DNA of 64,000 nucleotides from Bradyrhizobium huanghuaihaiense. GTDB lineage: Bacteria; Pseudomonadota; Alphaproteobacteria; Rhizobiales; Xanthobacteraceae. The translations under genes and the position numbers were made by a program. Shown here piece by piece: positions 24,984 through 33,607 of this stretch. Within the stretch, counting starts at the first letter, position 1; the number at the start of each line of letters is the position of its first letter. The stretch lies in assembly GCF_007830635.1 (NCBI RefSeq), contig NZ_VLLA01000009.1:62001-126000 (forward strand), read 5' to 3'. Below the pieces are notes generated by a model that saw only the letters and a list, made by a program, of their open reading frames with translations, had not been told where the DNA came from and ran no database searches.

Positions 24984-26765
24984 ATGAAAATCGATACGGT
25001 CTCAGTCGACTTTACCGACGAGCAGAAACGCTATCTCGAAGGCTTCACGACCGGCCTGCAGATCAGCCGCGTCGGGCGCGGCCTTGGTGGCGGTGGCGGC
25101 AAGGCGAATGCCGAGCCGACCGGCCCTGATGCCGTGCACATCAAGGCGCAGGACAAGATCATCGCGTCGGGCAAGAAGCTCGCCGACCAGGAGAAGTTCA
25201 AGCGCGACGAGCATCCCTTCGATGCCTATCCGCGCCTTCGCCAACAGGCGCTCGACAACACGCCGCCGAGCCCTGCGGACAATTTCCGCTGGCGCTATTA
25301 CGGCATCTTCTACGTCGCGCCGACGCAGGACTCCTACATGTGCCGCCTGCGCATCCCGAACGGCATCATGAAGCACTGGCAGCTGTCGGGCCTTGCCGAT
25401 CTCGCCGACGAGCTCTGCGGTCCCTACAGCCATGTCACCACGCGCGCCAATCTCCAGCTGCGCGAGATCCCGCCGAAGCACGCGATCAGAATGATCGAGG
25501 GCATCCAGGATCTCGGCCTGTGCTCGCGCGGCTCCGGCGCCGACAACATCCGCAACGTGACGGGGACGCCGACCGCCGGTATCGATCCGCAGGAAATCAT
25601 CGACACGCGGCCCTATGCACGCGAGTGGCACTATCACATCCTCAACGACCGCTCGCTCTACGGCCTGCCGCGCAAGTTCAACGTCGCCTTCGACGGCGCC
25701 GGCAAGATCGCGGTGCTGGAAGAGACCAACGACATCGCCTTCACGGCCTATGAGGTGAAGGACGGTTTCGGCGTCGAGCCCGGGGTCTGGTTCCGGCTCG
25801 GTCTCGGCGGCATCACCGGCCACAAGGACTTTGCGAAATATTCCGGCATCATCGTCAAGCCGGAGCAGGCGACCGCCGTCGCCGACGCGATCGTGCGCGT
25901 CTTCATCGACCATGGCGACCGCACCAACCGCAACAAGGCACGGCTGAAATACGTGCTCGACGCGATGGGCCATGACGGCTTCCTCAAGCTGGTCGAGGAG
26001 CGGCTGAAGGCGCCGTTCACGCGCGTGCCGGAAGAGGCGTTTGCGCCGCGCCCCGCCGCGGACCGCATGGCCCATGTCGGCGTGCACAAGCAGAAGCAGG
26101 ACGGCCTCAACTGGATCGGCGTGTCGCTGACGCTCGGCAAGCTCAGCTGCGATCAGATGCGCGGCCTTGCCAAGGTTTCGCGCGACGTCGGCGACGGCGA
26201 GATCCGCCTCACAGTTTGGCAGAACCTTCTGATCTCGGGCGTGCGCGACGAGAATGTCGAGCTCGCCATTGCCGCGATCAAGCAGATCGGGCTCGCGGTC
26301 GAGGCCTCGCATATCCGCGCCGGCCTGATCGCCTGCACCGGCAATGCCGGCTGCCGCTTCGCGGCGTCCAACACCAAGCGCAACGCGGCCGAGATCGGCG
26401 ACTGGTGCGAGCCGCGCGTCGCCATGGACAAGCCGGTCAACATCCATCTGACCGGCTGCCACCATTCCTGCGCGCAGCACTACATCAGCGACATCGGCCT
26501 GATCGGGGCGCGCGTGCCCGTGAACGAGGAGGACACGGTCGAGGGCTATCACCTCTTCACTGGCGGCGGGTTCGGCCCCGATGCCGATGTCGGGCAGGAG
26601 GTCTATCACGACCTCAAGGCCGAGGACGCGCCAAAGACGGTCGAGGCGCTGCTCAAGGCCTATCTCGCCCATCGCGCCTCGCCGGATGAAACCTTCCTCT
26701 CCTTTGCGCGCCGCCACGACGGCGAAACGCTGCGCAAGCTTGCCGATGCACAGGTGTCCGCATGA
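24984..26765 (+). CDS. nirA: Assimilatory nitrite reductase (siroheme, 4Fe-4S), NirA type
   Basis: 593 residues of the nitrite/sulfite reductase family; reduces nitrite to ammonium by six electrons in the cytoplasm. Two ferredoxin-like half domains are seen (YMCRLRIPNGIMKHWQLSGL and GVSLTLGKLSCDQMRGLAKV). The siroheme/4Fe-4S ligands are the Cx5C of IACTGNAGCRFAASNTKRN and the Cx3C of LTGCHHSCAQHY. The ATG at 24984 is preferred; a TTG at 24936 lacks a ribosome site. Its stop overlaps the next gene (ATGA), which encodes the probable electron donor. NirA rather than CysI is favoured by the nasTS context. Confidence 0.9.
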   Translation: MKIDTVSVDFTDEQKRYLEGFTTGLQISRVGRGLGGGGGKANAEPTGPDAVHIKAQDKIIASGKKLADQEKFKRDEHPFDAYPRLRQQALDNTPPSPADNFRWRYYGIFYVAPTQDSYMCRLRIPNGIMKHWQLSGLADLADELCGPYSHVTTRANLQLREIPPKHAIRMIEGIQDLGLCSRGSGADNIRNVTGTPTAGIDPQEIIDTRPYAREWHYHILNDRSLYGLPRKFNVAFDGAGKIAVLEETNDIAFTAYEVKDGFGVEPGVWFRLGLGGITGHKDFAKYSGIIVKPEQATAVADAIVRVFIDHGDRTNRNKARLKYVLDAMGHDGFLKLVEERLKAPFTRVPEEAFAPRPAADRMAHVGVHKQKQDGLNWIGVSLTLGKLSCDQMRGLAKVSRDVGDGEIRLTVWQNLLISGVRDENVELAIAAIKQIGLAVEASHIRAGLIACTGNAGCRFAASNTKRNAAEIGDWCEPRVAMDKPVNIHLTGCHHSCAQHYISDIGLIGARVPVNEEDTVEGYHLFTGGGFGPDADVGQEVYHDLKAEDAPKTVEALLKAYLAHRASPDETFLSFARRHDGETLRKLADAQVSA

Positions 26766-28369
26766 ACCAGATCACGCCTCCGCCGAAACTCGACATCATT
26801 CCCGCCAGCGCGCCGTTCTCCGACGCGCAGCGGTCCTGGCTGAACGGCTTCTTTGCCGGACTTTTGTCGCCTGACGTCGCAACGCCGCTGTCGGCGGAGC
26901 AGGGCGCCGCCGTCATGCAGGCCGGCGACGGCGACGACGGCGAAGCGCCATGGCACGACCAGACCATGCCGATCGCCGACCGGATGAAGCTCGCCGAGGG
27001 CCGTCCCCTGCGCCGCAAGATGATGGCGGCGATGGCGCAGCAGGATTGCGGCCAGTGCGGCTACAATTGCCACGATTATTCGGAGGCGATCGCGGGCCGC
27101 AGCGAAGCGCGGCTCAATCTGTGCGTTCCCGGCGGCAAGGAAACCGCGCGGATGCTGAAGTCGCTCTACGAGGAGCTCGACAAGGCGCCGGCGACGAAAG
27201 CGCCCGAGAAGACGGACGCGGTGGCTGCGCCCGCCGTGACCGTAACCATCGCCGAGCCGGGCCGTTCGCGCGACAATCCGACCGAAGCAACCTTCCTGTC
27301 GCGCCGCCTTCTCAACAAGGGCAAGTCGGAGAAGGAGACCTATCACATCGAGTTCGATCTCTCCGCGAGCAAGCTCGACTACGTGGTCGGTGACTCCTTT
27401 GGCGTATTCGCGCGCAACGATGTCGGCCTCGTCGACCAGATCATCGCGCTGCTCGGCGCGTCCCACACCACCAAGGTCAACGGCAAGACGCTGCGCGAGG
27501 TGCTGATCGACGACGTCTCGCTGTCGCCGGCGCCGGATTCGCTGTTCGAGCTGATCTCCTTCATCACCGGCGGCGCGCAGCGTGAGAAGGCGCGGGCGCT
27601 GGCGCAGGGCGAGGATCCCGATGGCGACGCCGCAACCCTCGACGTGATGGCGGCGCTGCAGAAGTTTTCCGGCACGCGTCCGCATCCCGAAGCATTCGTC
27701 GAGGCGCTGGAGCCGCTACAGCCGCGGCTCTATTCGATCTCGTCCTCGCACAATGCCACGCCGGGAAAGCTGTCGCTGACGGTCGATTCCGTGCGCTACG
27801 TGATCGGCAAGCGCAAGCGTGTCGGCGTCGCCTCGACCTTCCTCGGCGAGCGCATCGCCGATGGCGAGAAGCTCAAGGTCTATGTGCAGAAGGCGCACAA
27901 TTTCGGTCTGCCGCAGGATCCGAAGACGCCCATCATCATGATCGGCCCCGGCACCGGCATCGCGCCGTTCCGCGCCTTCCTGCTCGATCGCAAGGCGACC
28001 GGCGCGGCCGGCAAGAACTGGCTGTTCTTCGGCCACCAGCGCAGCGATTGCGATTTCTTCTACCAGGAAGAGCTCAATGCGATGAAGACCTCGGGCCAAT
28101 TGACCCGGTTGTCGCTGGCCTGGTCGCGCGACGGCGAGAAGAAGTTTTATGTGCAGGACCGCATGCGCGAGGTCGGCCGCGAGTTGTGGACGTGGCTTGC
28201 CGAGGGCGCGCATATCTACATCTGCGGGGATGCCAAGCGCATGGCCAAGGACGTCGAGCGCGCGCTGGTCGACATCGTCGCCCAGTTCGGCGCGCGCTCG
28301 ACCGATGAGGCCGTCAGCTTCGTCGCCGAGCTCAAGAAGACCGGCCGCTTCCAGGCTGACGTGTACTAA
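26762..28369 (+). CDS. Fe-S/FNR-type flavoprotein reductase, likely electron donor to NirA
   Basis: 535 residues, resembling the FAD/NADPH half of sulfite reductase CysJ. The FMN flavodoxin domain of CysJ is missing. In its place is a 4Fe-4S domain with C96, C99, C103 and C121 in DCGQCGYNCHDYSEAI and LCVPGG. The C-terminal part has the FAD motif RLYSISSS, the NADP-binding IGPGTGIAPFRAFL and the terminal YICGDAKRMAKDVERAL. It probably passes electrons from NADPH via FAD and the cluster to NirA, with which it is translationally coupled. Databases usually call such proteins sulfite reductase subunit alpha; the context argues for nitrite reduction. Confidence 0.85.
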   Translation: MNQITPPPKLDIIPASAPFSDAQRSWLNGFFAGLLSPDVATPLSAEQGAAVMQAGDGDDGEAPWHDQTMPIADRMKLAEGRPLRRKMMAAMAQQDCGQCGYNCHDYSEAIAGRSEARLNLCVPGGKETARMLKSLYEELDKAPATKAPEKTDAVAAPAVTVTIAEPGRSRDNPTEATFLSRRLLNKGKSEKETYHIEFDLSASKLDYVVGDSFGVFARNDVGLVDQIIALLGASHTTKVNGKTLREVLIDDVSLSPAPDSLFELISFITGGAQREKARALAQGEDPDGDAATLDVMAALQKFSGTRPHPEAFVEALEPLQPRLYSISSSHNATPGKLSLTVDSVRYVIGKRKRVGVASTFLGERIADGEKLKVYVQKAHNFGLPQDPKTPIIMIGPGTGIAPFRAFLLDRKATGAAGKNWLFFGHQRSDCDFFYQEELNAMKTSGQLTRLSLAWSRDGEKKFYVQDRMREVGRELWTWLAEGAHIYICGDAKRMAKDVERALVDIVAQFGARSTDEAVSFVAELKKTGRFQADVY

Positions 28370-28418
28370 GCCGCCGCGGGATCAGCTTCGGGAAACCCGT
28401 CGCCACTTGCTCGGTGCC

Positions 28419-28500
28419 GTAGGGTGGGCAAAGCGAAGCGTGCCCATCACTTCGTTCTCGTGGGCACGGCGCGCGAAGGGCGCGCCTTTGCCCACCCTAC
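28419..28500. repeat. Palindromic intergenic repeat, family A (copy 2)
   Basis: The GTAGGGTGGGCAAAGCGAAG arm and its complement ending CCTTTGCCCACCCTAC frame a shorter middle than in copy 1. It begins 50 bases after the reductase stop. Confidence 0.85.
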
Positions 28501-28705
28501 GAGAGCTGTCATCCCGCCGTCATCCGGGCCGGTTCCAACTGGCTCGGATCTTAACGAATAAGATTCTCGGAACCCTGACCTCAGAAGAATTTGCGCCTGC
28601 GATCGCGCCCTTTCAGAGAACCATCATCGCTATTTCCGCCGCCATCTTGCCTCCCGCCAGGGTTGATCCTTCATACTCCCGCAAATGGGGCGTTGGAGAT
28701 CGACC
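28501..28705. other. Intergenic stretch with a small dyad
   Basis: Together with repeat copy 2 this makes a gap of over 300 bases after the nirA operon. It holds an imperfect dyad ATCTTA-ACGAA-TAAGAT (28548-28564) without a T-run. The end includes a GGAG at 28695-28698 that serves the small ORF at 28706. I see nothing else. Confidence 0.4.
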
Positions 28706-28858
28706 ATGCGCGAACTATCGGCGGAAGCCAGACTGCACTTCTACGCGCGCTCGCTCTCGCGTCGGACCGGGGCGAGCGCCCATCATCTGGCGCTCTACAG
28801 CGCCTTTGCCGTCATCGCCGCGATCGTGTTCGGCACGCTGTCGGTGCATCCGTTCTGA
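28706..28858 (+). CDS. Small single-span membrane protein
   Basis: 50 residues: a basic N-terminal half (MRELSAEARLHFYARSLSRR) and one hydrophobic helix (ALYSAFAVIAAIVFGTLSV) before a short tail. GGAG lies eight bases upstream of the ATG, and codon use has the third-position G/C bias of real genes. It is framed by two copies of the family A repeat (28419-28500 and 28875-28963). Function unknown; topology with the N-terminus in the cytoplasm is predicted from the positive charges. Confidence 0.6.
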   Translation: MRELSAEARLHFYARSLSRRTGASAHHLALYSAFAVIAAIVFGTLSVHPF

Positions 28859-28874
28859 CGTCTCGCTCGGTCTC

Positions 28875-28963
28875 GTAGGGTGGGCAAAGCGAAGCGTGCC
28901 CACCACCTGTCTCAATCAGGCAGAGATCGTGGGCGCGGCGCTGTGCGCCTTTGCCCACCCTAC
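28875..28963. repeat. Palindromic intergenic repeat, family A (copy 3)
   Basis: It has the same GTAGGGTGGGCAAAG outer arms as copies 1 and 2 and a different centre. It lies between the small membrane protein gene and the convergent pxpA. Confidence 0.85.
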
Positions 28964-28978
28964 GGCACCTGACGTGCC

Positions 28979-29749
28979 TCACGCCCCGCGCTTGAACGGC
29001 GCGACCTCGATCCCGGCTTCCTTCAACGCCTGACGCAAGGTCCGCGCGATCTCGACCGCGCCGTGCGTATCGCCGTGGATGCAGACCGTATCCGTGCGCA
29101 TCTTGATGACCTTTCCGGTGACCGATACCACCGCGCCGTCCTGCACCATGCGCACCACGCGGTCGGCGATCATCTTGGCATCATGCAGCACCGCGCCGGG
29201 CTTCTTGCGCGAGACGAGGTTGCCGTCGTCCTCATAGGCGCGGTCGGCGAACACCTCGTGCACCATCGGCAGATTGGCCGCTTCGCCGGCCTTCACCAGC
29301 TTCGAATTGGCGAGCACGACGAAGATGAGATTGGGGTCGACCGCCCTAATGCCGGCGGCGATCGCCTTCGCGGTCATGTCGTCCTCGCAGGCGACGTTGG
29401 AGAGCGCGCCATGCGCCTTCACATGCGTGACCTTGTGGCCGGCCGCGGTTGCGATCGCCTGCAGCGCGCCGATCTGGTAGGCGACGAGGTTCTCGATCTC
29501 GGAAGCCTTGAGCCCCGCGATCGGATGCCGGCCGAAGCCGTGCAAATCGCGATAGCCGGGATGGGCACCGACCGAGACGCCGCGCGCTTTCGCAAGCTCC
29601 ACCGTCCGGCGCATGATGTCGGGGTCGCCGGCGTGGAAGCCGCAGGCGATGTTGACCGAGCTCGCCAGCACGATCATCGCGGCGTCGTTGCCCATCTCCC
29701 ACGCGCCAAACCCTTCGCCGAGGTCGCAATTGAGGTCGATCGTCTTCAT
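28979..29749 (-). CDS. pxpA: 5-oxoprolinase subunit PxpA (LamB/YcsF family)
   Basis: 256 residues. The family opening is TIDLNCDLGEGFGAWEMGND, followed by SVNIACGFHAGDPDIMRRTV with the metal-binding histidine, and VGAHPGYRDLHGFGRHPI. The C-terminal VCIHGDTHGAVEIARTLR is also typical. PxpA works with PxpB and PxpC to hydrolyse 5-oxoproline (pyroglutamate) to glutamate with ATP, a repair reaction for a spontaneous metabolic by-product. It is third in the operon pxpB-pxpC-pxpA, 32 bases after pxpC. Confidence 0.93.
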   Translation of the reverse strand: MKTIDLNCDLGEGFGAWEMGNDAAMIVLASSVNIACGFHAGDPDIMRRTVELAKARGVSVGAHPGYRDLHGFGRHPIAGLKASEIENLVAYQIGALQAIATAAGHKVTHVKAHGALSNVACEDDMTAKAIAAGIRAVDPNLIFVVLANSKLVKAGEAANLPMVHEVFADRAYEDDGNLVSRKKPGAVLHDAKMIADRVVRMVQDGAVVSVTGKVIKMRTDTVCIHGDTHGAVEIARTLRQALKEAGIEVAPFKRGA

Positions 29750-29781
29750 GGGTTGCTCTCCGCCTCTGGTCTTGCTGCCGC

Positions 29782-30819
29782 TTACGGTTCCGCCGTCACC
29801 TGCCAGGTTCCGGCATCGACCGCGCTCACCGCGTAGCCGGCAACGTTAGCATCGCTGAGCGCCTCGATGTTGAGCTCGACCGTGTCGGAGGAGCGCAGGC
29901 GGTCGGGCAGGCTGCGGATCAGTTGCGCGAACTTGCGGGCCTCGTCCTGCGCCTCCGCCATGCTGATCTGCTTGAAGCGGAACCCGGTTCCCGCCGAGGT
30001 CTGCGCCAGCCGGCCGACATCGGCCGTGATCACGGTTGCGATCTTCGGATAGCCGCCGGAGGTGCCGCGGTCCATCATCAGCGCGATCGGCGAGCCGTTG
30101 CCGGGCACCTGAATGCTGCCGTTGACGGTGCCGTCGGAGACGATGTTGTGGCCGTGCAGGTGCTTGATCGCGGGACCTTCGAGCCGGTAGCCCATGCGGT
30201 CCGATGTCGCCGAGATCTTCCACTCGCTACCTAAGAACAGTGCCTTGTTGGCGTCGTCGAACTCGTCGTCCTGCGGCCCCAGCAGCACCCGGATCGGACC
30301 TGTCGCAGGCTTCGGCAGCTCGATCCGCAATTCAGGCGCGCCGCTCGCGGCATCGACCGTGAACTCGTCGCCGGCCTGGAGCGGGCGCGGGTAGGGGCTG
30401 CCGAGGCCGGCGCGGGCATTCACCGCGAGGCTGCCGAACACCGGCTCGCCTTTGATCCCGCCTTCGATCGCCAGATACGTGAACGCGCCGCCGCGGGCAA
30501 AGCCGAGCGTCAGCGTCTCGCCGTCCTTCAGCGTCACCGATGTGCCCATCGCGACCGGCCGCCCCGCGACATCGGCGTTGCGTGGCGCGCCGGCAATGGC
30601 GACGCGGACGGCGCCGTCACGCGCGGTGAAGGTGGCGCCGAACGGGCCGATCTCGACGGCCGCCGCGAGCGGCTCATTGCCGACCAGCGTGTTCGCCGCC
30701 GCGAGCGACAGGCGATCCATCGCGCCACTGACCGTCAGGCCGTAGCGCTGCGCACCGTGGCGTCCGCCGTCCTGGACGGAGCTTGCAGGGCCGATGCTGG
30801 CGACGACGAGCCGGCTCAT
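29782..30819 (-). CDS. pxpC: 5-oxoprolinase subunit PxpC (biotin-dependent carboxylase-like, KipA)
   Basis: 345 residues of the KipA/allophanate hydrolase-subunit-2 fold. Marks are SSVQDGGRHGAQRYGLTVSG near the N-terminus, SAMDRLSLAAANTLVGNE-like sequence after it, and the C-terminal DRGTSGGYPKIATVITADVG. It forms the ATP-dependent part with PxpB. The start overlaps the pxpB stop by four bases (ATGA), supporting a stoichiometric complex. Confidence 0.92.
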   Translation of the reverse strand: MSRLVVASIGPASSVQDGGRHGAQRYGLTVSGAMDRLSLAAANTLVGNEPLAAAVEIGPFGATFTARDGAVRVAIAGAPRNADVAGRPVAMGTSVTLKDGETLTLGFARGGAFTYLAIEGGIKGEPVFGSLAVNARAGLGSPYPRPLQAGDEFTVDAASGAPELRIELPKPATGPIRVLLGPQDDEFDDANKALFLGSEWKISATSDRMGYRLEGPAIKHLHGHNIVSDGTVNGSIQVPGNGSPIALMMDRGTSGGYPKIATVITADVGRLAQTSAGTGFRFKQISMAEAQDEARKFAQLIRSLPDRLRSSDTVELNIEALSDANVAGYAVSAVDAGTWQVTAEP

Positions 30820-31547
30820 GCAGTCACCTGCTCGGCGACGATTTCGCCGGCTTCGGCGGCGCGGTCCATCTCCTCGAACGTCTTGTGGTCGATGGCGAAA
30901 AACGTCACGCGGTCACCGGGTTCGGTGAGGAAGGTCGGATTGCGGTGGAGCTGATAGGTTCTGACAGGCGTGCGGCCGAGGAGGTGCCAGCCGCTCGGGG
31001 CGGCCAGGCACTGGATGCCGGCCTGGATGCCGCCGATCGAGATCGTGCCGGCCGGCGTCAGCAGCCGCGGCGACTGCCGCCGCGACATGTGCAGGGATTT
31101 GTCGAGGCCGCTGAGATAGGACCAGCCCGGCGTGAAGCCGATCATGGCGACCTTGTAGTCACCGCCCGCGTGCCGGGCGATGATGTCATCGGGCGTCGTG
31201 TTCAGCGCCTTGGCGACGTCCTCGAGGTCGATGCCGTGCTCGCCGCCATAGGCCACGGGAATGCGCCAGCGGCGTGCCTTGGTGGCCGGCGGCAGCGGCC
31301 GGGTCGCGATCGGGAGGATCCTTTCGCCGAGCGCGTCGAAGTCGATCCTGCCGGGGTCGTAATGCACCAGCAGCGAGCGATAGGTCGGCACGGTCTCGGT
31401 GATGCCGTCGATGGGGCTCGCTGCGAGCGCTTTGTCGAGCGCCAGCACGCGCTGGTTGGCGTCGTCATCGATGGTGCGGCTGAACTCGACCGTGACGGCA
31501 CTGTCGCCACTGGGCAGGAGGCGGGGCGGGGGAAGCGTCGCGGCCAT
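30816..31547 (-). CDS. pxpB: 5-oxoprolinase subunit PxpB (KipI family)
   Basis: 243 residues. The KipI/allophanate-hydrolase-subunit-1 family is recognised from LPSGDSAVTVEFSRTIDDDA, VPTYRSLLVHYDP, VAMIGFTPGWSYLSGLD and the C-terminal PGDRVTFFAIDHKTFEEM. First gene of the pxp operon; it diverges from rraA across a 259-base region with an AT-rich patch. In this order the three subunits can be translated as a coupled set. Confidence 0.92.
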   Translation of the reverse strand: MAATLPPPRLLPSGDSAVTVEFSRTIDDDANQRVLALDKALAASPIDGITETVPTYRSLLVHYDPGRIDFDALGERILPIATRPLPPATKARRWRIPVAYGGEHGIDLEDVAKALNTTPDDIIARHAGGDYKVAMIGFTPGWSYLSGLDKSLHMSRRQSPRLLTPAGTISIGGIQAGIQCLAAPSGWHLLGRTPVRTYQLHRNPTFLTEPGDRVTFFAIDHKTFEEMDRAAEAGEIVAEQVTA

Positions 31548-31680
31548 GAGCTGTCGAAGAGCTGTCGAAATCGGGCTTCTCAGGAAACGCGGGCTCAGCG
31601 TTGAGTTCCGCGCGTCCCTGCTTCGCGTAAATGCGCCCGCAAGTCCAATAAATTAATGCAGGGGCAAACGATAAACCCTT

Positions 31681-31698
31681 GTTATCGCGTCGCATAAC
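31681..31698. promoter_or_regulatory. Dyad in the pxpB-rraA divergent promoter region
   Basis: GTTAT and ATAAC are separated by eight bases (GTTATCGCGTCGCATAAC). It lies in an AT-rich part of the 259-base divergent intergenic region and could be an operator, for example for a GntR-type regulator. No regulator gene is adjacent. Confidence 0.25.
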
Positions 31699-31806
31699 GG
31701 CCTTGCGGCCTTGCATTCTTGTGGGTCTTTTGGCCCTTGACGGAAACCGCTCGGCTCGCAAGATGCGCGCGTTCTTTTCCCGCCTATCCGGAGCTCGTTC
31801 TCGTCC

Positions 31807-32505
31807 ATGTCGCTGTCCCCCGAAGCCCGCAAGACCCTCGCCGGCATCACCACTGCCACCATCACCACGGTCCTGTTGAAAAAGGGCCTGCGCAACGTGT
31901 GGATGCGCGGTGCGCGTCCGCTGCGCCCGGGCCTGCCGCGCCTGGTGGGACCTGCCTTCACGCTGCGCTTCGTGCCGGCACGCGAGGATCTGGCGACGCC
32001 GGAATCCTGGTCGTCGCCGATCTCGACCCGCACCGCGATCGAGGCGATGCCCGAGGGCTGCATCGCCGTGGTCGATGCCATGGGCATCACCGATGCCGGC
32101 ATCTTCGGCGACATCCTCTGCGCGCGCATGATGAAGCGCGGCGTCACTGCGCTCGTCACCGACGGCGTGGTGCGTGACGTCGAGGGCGTGCTCGGCACCA
32201 ATTTGCCGGTCTGGTGCGACGGCTATGCCGCGCCGCCGTCGGTCGCGGGCCTGACCTTCGTCGGCTGGGGCGAGCCGATCGGCTGCGGCGGCGTTGCCGT
32301 TTTCCCGAACGACATCGTGGTCGCCGACCAGGACGGCTGCGTGCTGATCCCGCAGGCGATGCTCGACCACGTGCTCAATGAGGGCGTCGAGCAGGAGCGC
32401 ATGGAAGCCTGGATCGTCAACGAGGTGAACAACGGCGCGGTGCTGCCGGGCCTCTATCCCATGAACGCCGAGACCAAGGCACGCTACGCCGCCAGCAAGA
32501 AGTAA
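31807..32505 (+). CDS. RraA family protein (HMG aldolase/RNase regulator-like)
   Basis: 232 residues. The RraA fold is seen in the sequence VVDAMGITDAGIFGDILCAR, in GVTALVTDGVVRDVEGV, which holds the R/D catalytic pair of 4-hydroxy-4-methyl-2-oxoglutarate aldolases, and in VFPNDIVVADQDGCVLIP. Proteins of this size in alphaproteobacteria are more likely aldolases or decarboxylases of 2-oxo-acid breakdown than regulators of RNase E. It is followed after 17 bases by a cupin gene, so a short catabolic operon is likely. Confidence 0.85.
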   Translation: MSLSPEARKTLAGITTATITTVLLKKGLRNVWMRGARPLRPGLPRLVGPAFTLRFVPAREDLATPESWSSPISTRTAIEAMPEGCIAVVDAMGITDAGIFGDILCARMMKRGVTALVTDGVVRDVEGVLGTNLPVWCDGYAAPPSVAGLTFVGWGEPIGCGGVAVFPNDIVVADQDGCVLIPQAMLDHVLNEGVEQERMEAWIVNEVNNGAVLPGLYPMNAETKARYAASKK

Positions 32506-32522
32506 CGGAAGCGAGGACCCCC

Positions 32523-32927
32523 ATGGAGATCACCGTCGCAGGCACGCGGCCGACCCGCCGCGCGCCCAAGGAAAACTTCACCGGCACCGTGTGGCAGGAC
32601 CCCGTCATCATGGCGCCCGCGCCGGCGCGGCTGAACTGCTCGCGCGTCGCATTCGAGCCGGGCGCACGCACCAACTGGCACCATCATCCGCTCGGGCAGA
32701 CGCTCTACGTCATCTCCGGCGTCGGCCGTGTCCAGACCAAGGGCGGGCCGATCCGCGAGATCCGCCCCGGCGACACCGTGTGGATCCCGCCGGGTGAATT
32801 GCACTGGCATGGGGCATCGCCGACCAACGGCATGTGCCACATCGCGATGCAGGAAGCACTCGACGGCGTCTATTCGACCTGGCTGGAGCCGGTGACGGAC
32901 GCCGAGTACGGCGCGGCGCTGGGCTAG
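32523..32927 (+). CDS. Cupin-domain protein (hydroxynitrile-lyase-like cupin)
   Basis: 134 residues, a single cupin barrel. Metal ligands are visible in RTNWHHHPLGQTLYVISGVG (HxH plus Q/E) and in the second motif PPGELHWHGASPTN (H). The order and the FTGTVWQDPV opening match the small manganese cupins that include bacterial hydroxynitrile lyases and related enzymes of unknown substrate. It follows rraA closely and probably acts in the same pathway. Confidence 0.82.
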   Translation: MEITVAGTRPTRRAPKENFTGTVWQDPVIMAPAPARLNCSRVAFEPGARTNWHHHPLGQTLYVISGVGRVQTKGGPIREIRPGDTVWIPPGELHWHGASPTNGMCHIAMQEALDGVYSTWLEPVTDAEYGAALG

Positions 32928-32928
32928 T

Positions 32929-33061
32929 CTCGTGCCCCGGACAAGACGCATCGCCCTTGGCGATGCGTCGCCGAGCCGGGGCCCAGAGATTTGCATCACG
33001 AAGACTGCTGGGTCCCGGCTCTGCGCAGCAACGCTTCGCGTCGCTGCTTGTCCGGGACACG
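32929..33061. repeat. Palindromic intergenic repeat, family B (copy 2)
   Basis: It begins CTCGTGCCCCGGACAAG one base after the cupin stop and ends with CTTGTCCGGGACACG. Internal arms GAGCCGGGGCCCAG and CTGGGTCCCGGCTC pair, and GACGCATCGCC/GGCGATGCGTC forms a small hairpin. Same family as 15563-15705. Confidence 0.8.
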
Positions 33062-33066
33062 GCCAG

Positions 33067-33426
33067 CTACATCCTCTCCGCCGTCCACGTGCCCGTGCAC
33101 ATGGCACCGCGCCAGGTGCCGGAGCCCGAGGTGCCGCTGAGGTGACCGAAGCCGACCGCTCGCTTGATGCCGGTGCTCAAGGTGACGTTGATGTTGCCGG
33201 CATCCGCCACCCGGCCGGAGGCGTTCACGGTGGCGCTGCTTGATGCAATCTGACCATTGTTGATGCCGATCGCGACGGTCGCGCCGTTGCCGCAGGTCTC
33301 GCTCGATGACGAGATGCGGACATTCCATGTGCCGTCGAAAGTGCTTGTCGCAGCACCGGCCTGCGTCAGCGGGAAGGCGATGGCGACAAGGGTAGCGAAG
33401 AAGAGACCTTTGCAAATGCCGTTCAT
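33067..33426 (-). CDS. Small secreted protein, CRP-like sites upstream
   Basis: 119 residues. A signal peptide (GLFFATLVAIAFPLTQAGA) is followed by a beta-rich domain, TFDGTWNVRISSSSETCGNG through GTWRGAMCTGTWTAERM, with two cysteines likely to pair. The FDGTW...GTW pattern is common to small periplasmic beta proteins of Bradyrhizobiaceae with no assigned function. Two CRP/FNR-like palindromes lie 66 and 96 bases upstream of the start. Confidence 0.75.
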   Translation of the reverse strand: MNGICKGLFFATLVAIAFPLTQAGAATSTFDGTWNVRISSSSETCGNGATVAIGINNGQIASSSATVNASGRVADAGNINVTLSTGIKRAVGFGHLSGTSGSGTWRGAMCTGTWTAERM

Positions 33427-33484
33427 GGCATGCCCCTGTGGTTGACCATGCAGAGGAACGTGGCACGGCGCGCGGAACCGGCGA

Positions 33485-33530
33485 TGTGAGGGGGCTCACG
33501 CCTGCGGCCGGCACTGTGAGGTGGCGCACG
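33485..33530. promoter_or_regulatory. Two tandem CRP/FNR-like sites
   Basis: TGTGA-N6-TCACG (33485-33500) and TGTGA-N6-GCACG (33515-33530) have the half-sites and six-base spacing of CRP-family operators. Their centres are exactly 30 bp apart, close to three helical turns, which puts both on one face of the DNA. They precede the minus-strand gene starting at 33426. Confidence 0.5.
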
Positions 33531-33555
33531 TCGCTGTGACACCGCGGACAAAGCA

Positions 33556-33580
33556 AAGGGGCCCGGATCGCGGGCCCCTT
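33556..33580 (-). terminator. Intrinsic terminator after the DUF2147 gene
   Basis: A 10-bp stem AAGGGGCCCG/CGGGCCCCTT with a five-base loop lies 28 bases beyond the DUF2147 stop on the minus strand, followed by TGCTTTG. The plus-strand side is followed by GTTTT. Confidence 0.65.
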
Positions 33581-33607
33581 GTTTTGGCCAACGTAACGAG
33601 GCCGAAC

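Noticed and set aside
25002..26717. 571-residue open frame on the minus strand
   Set aside because: Antisense to nirA, whose cofactor motifs are intact. Low-complexity translation without domains.
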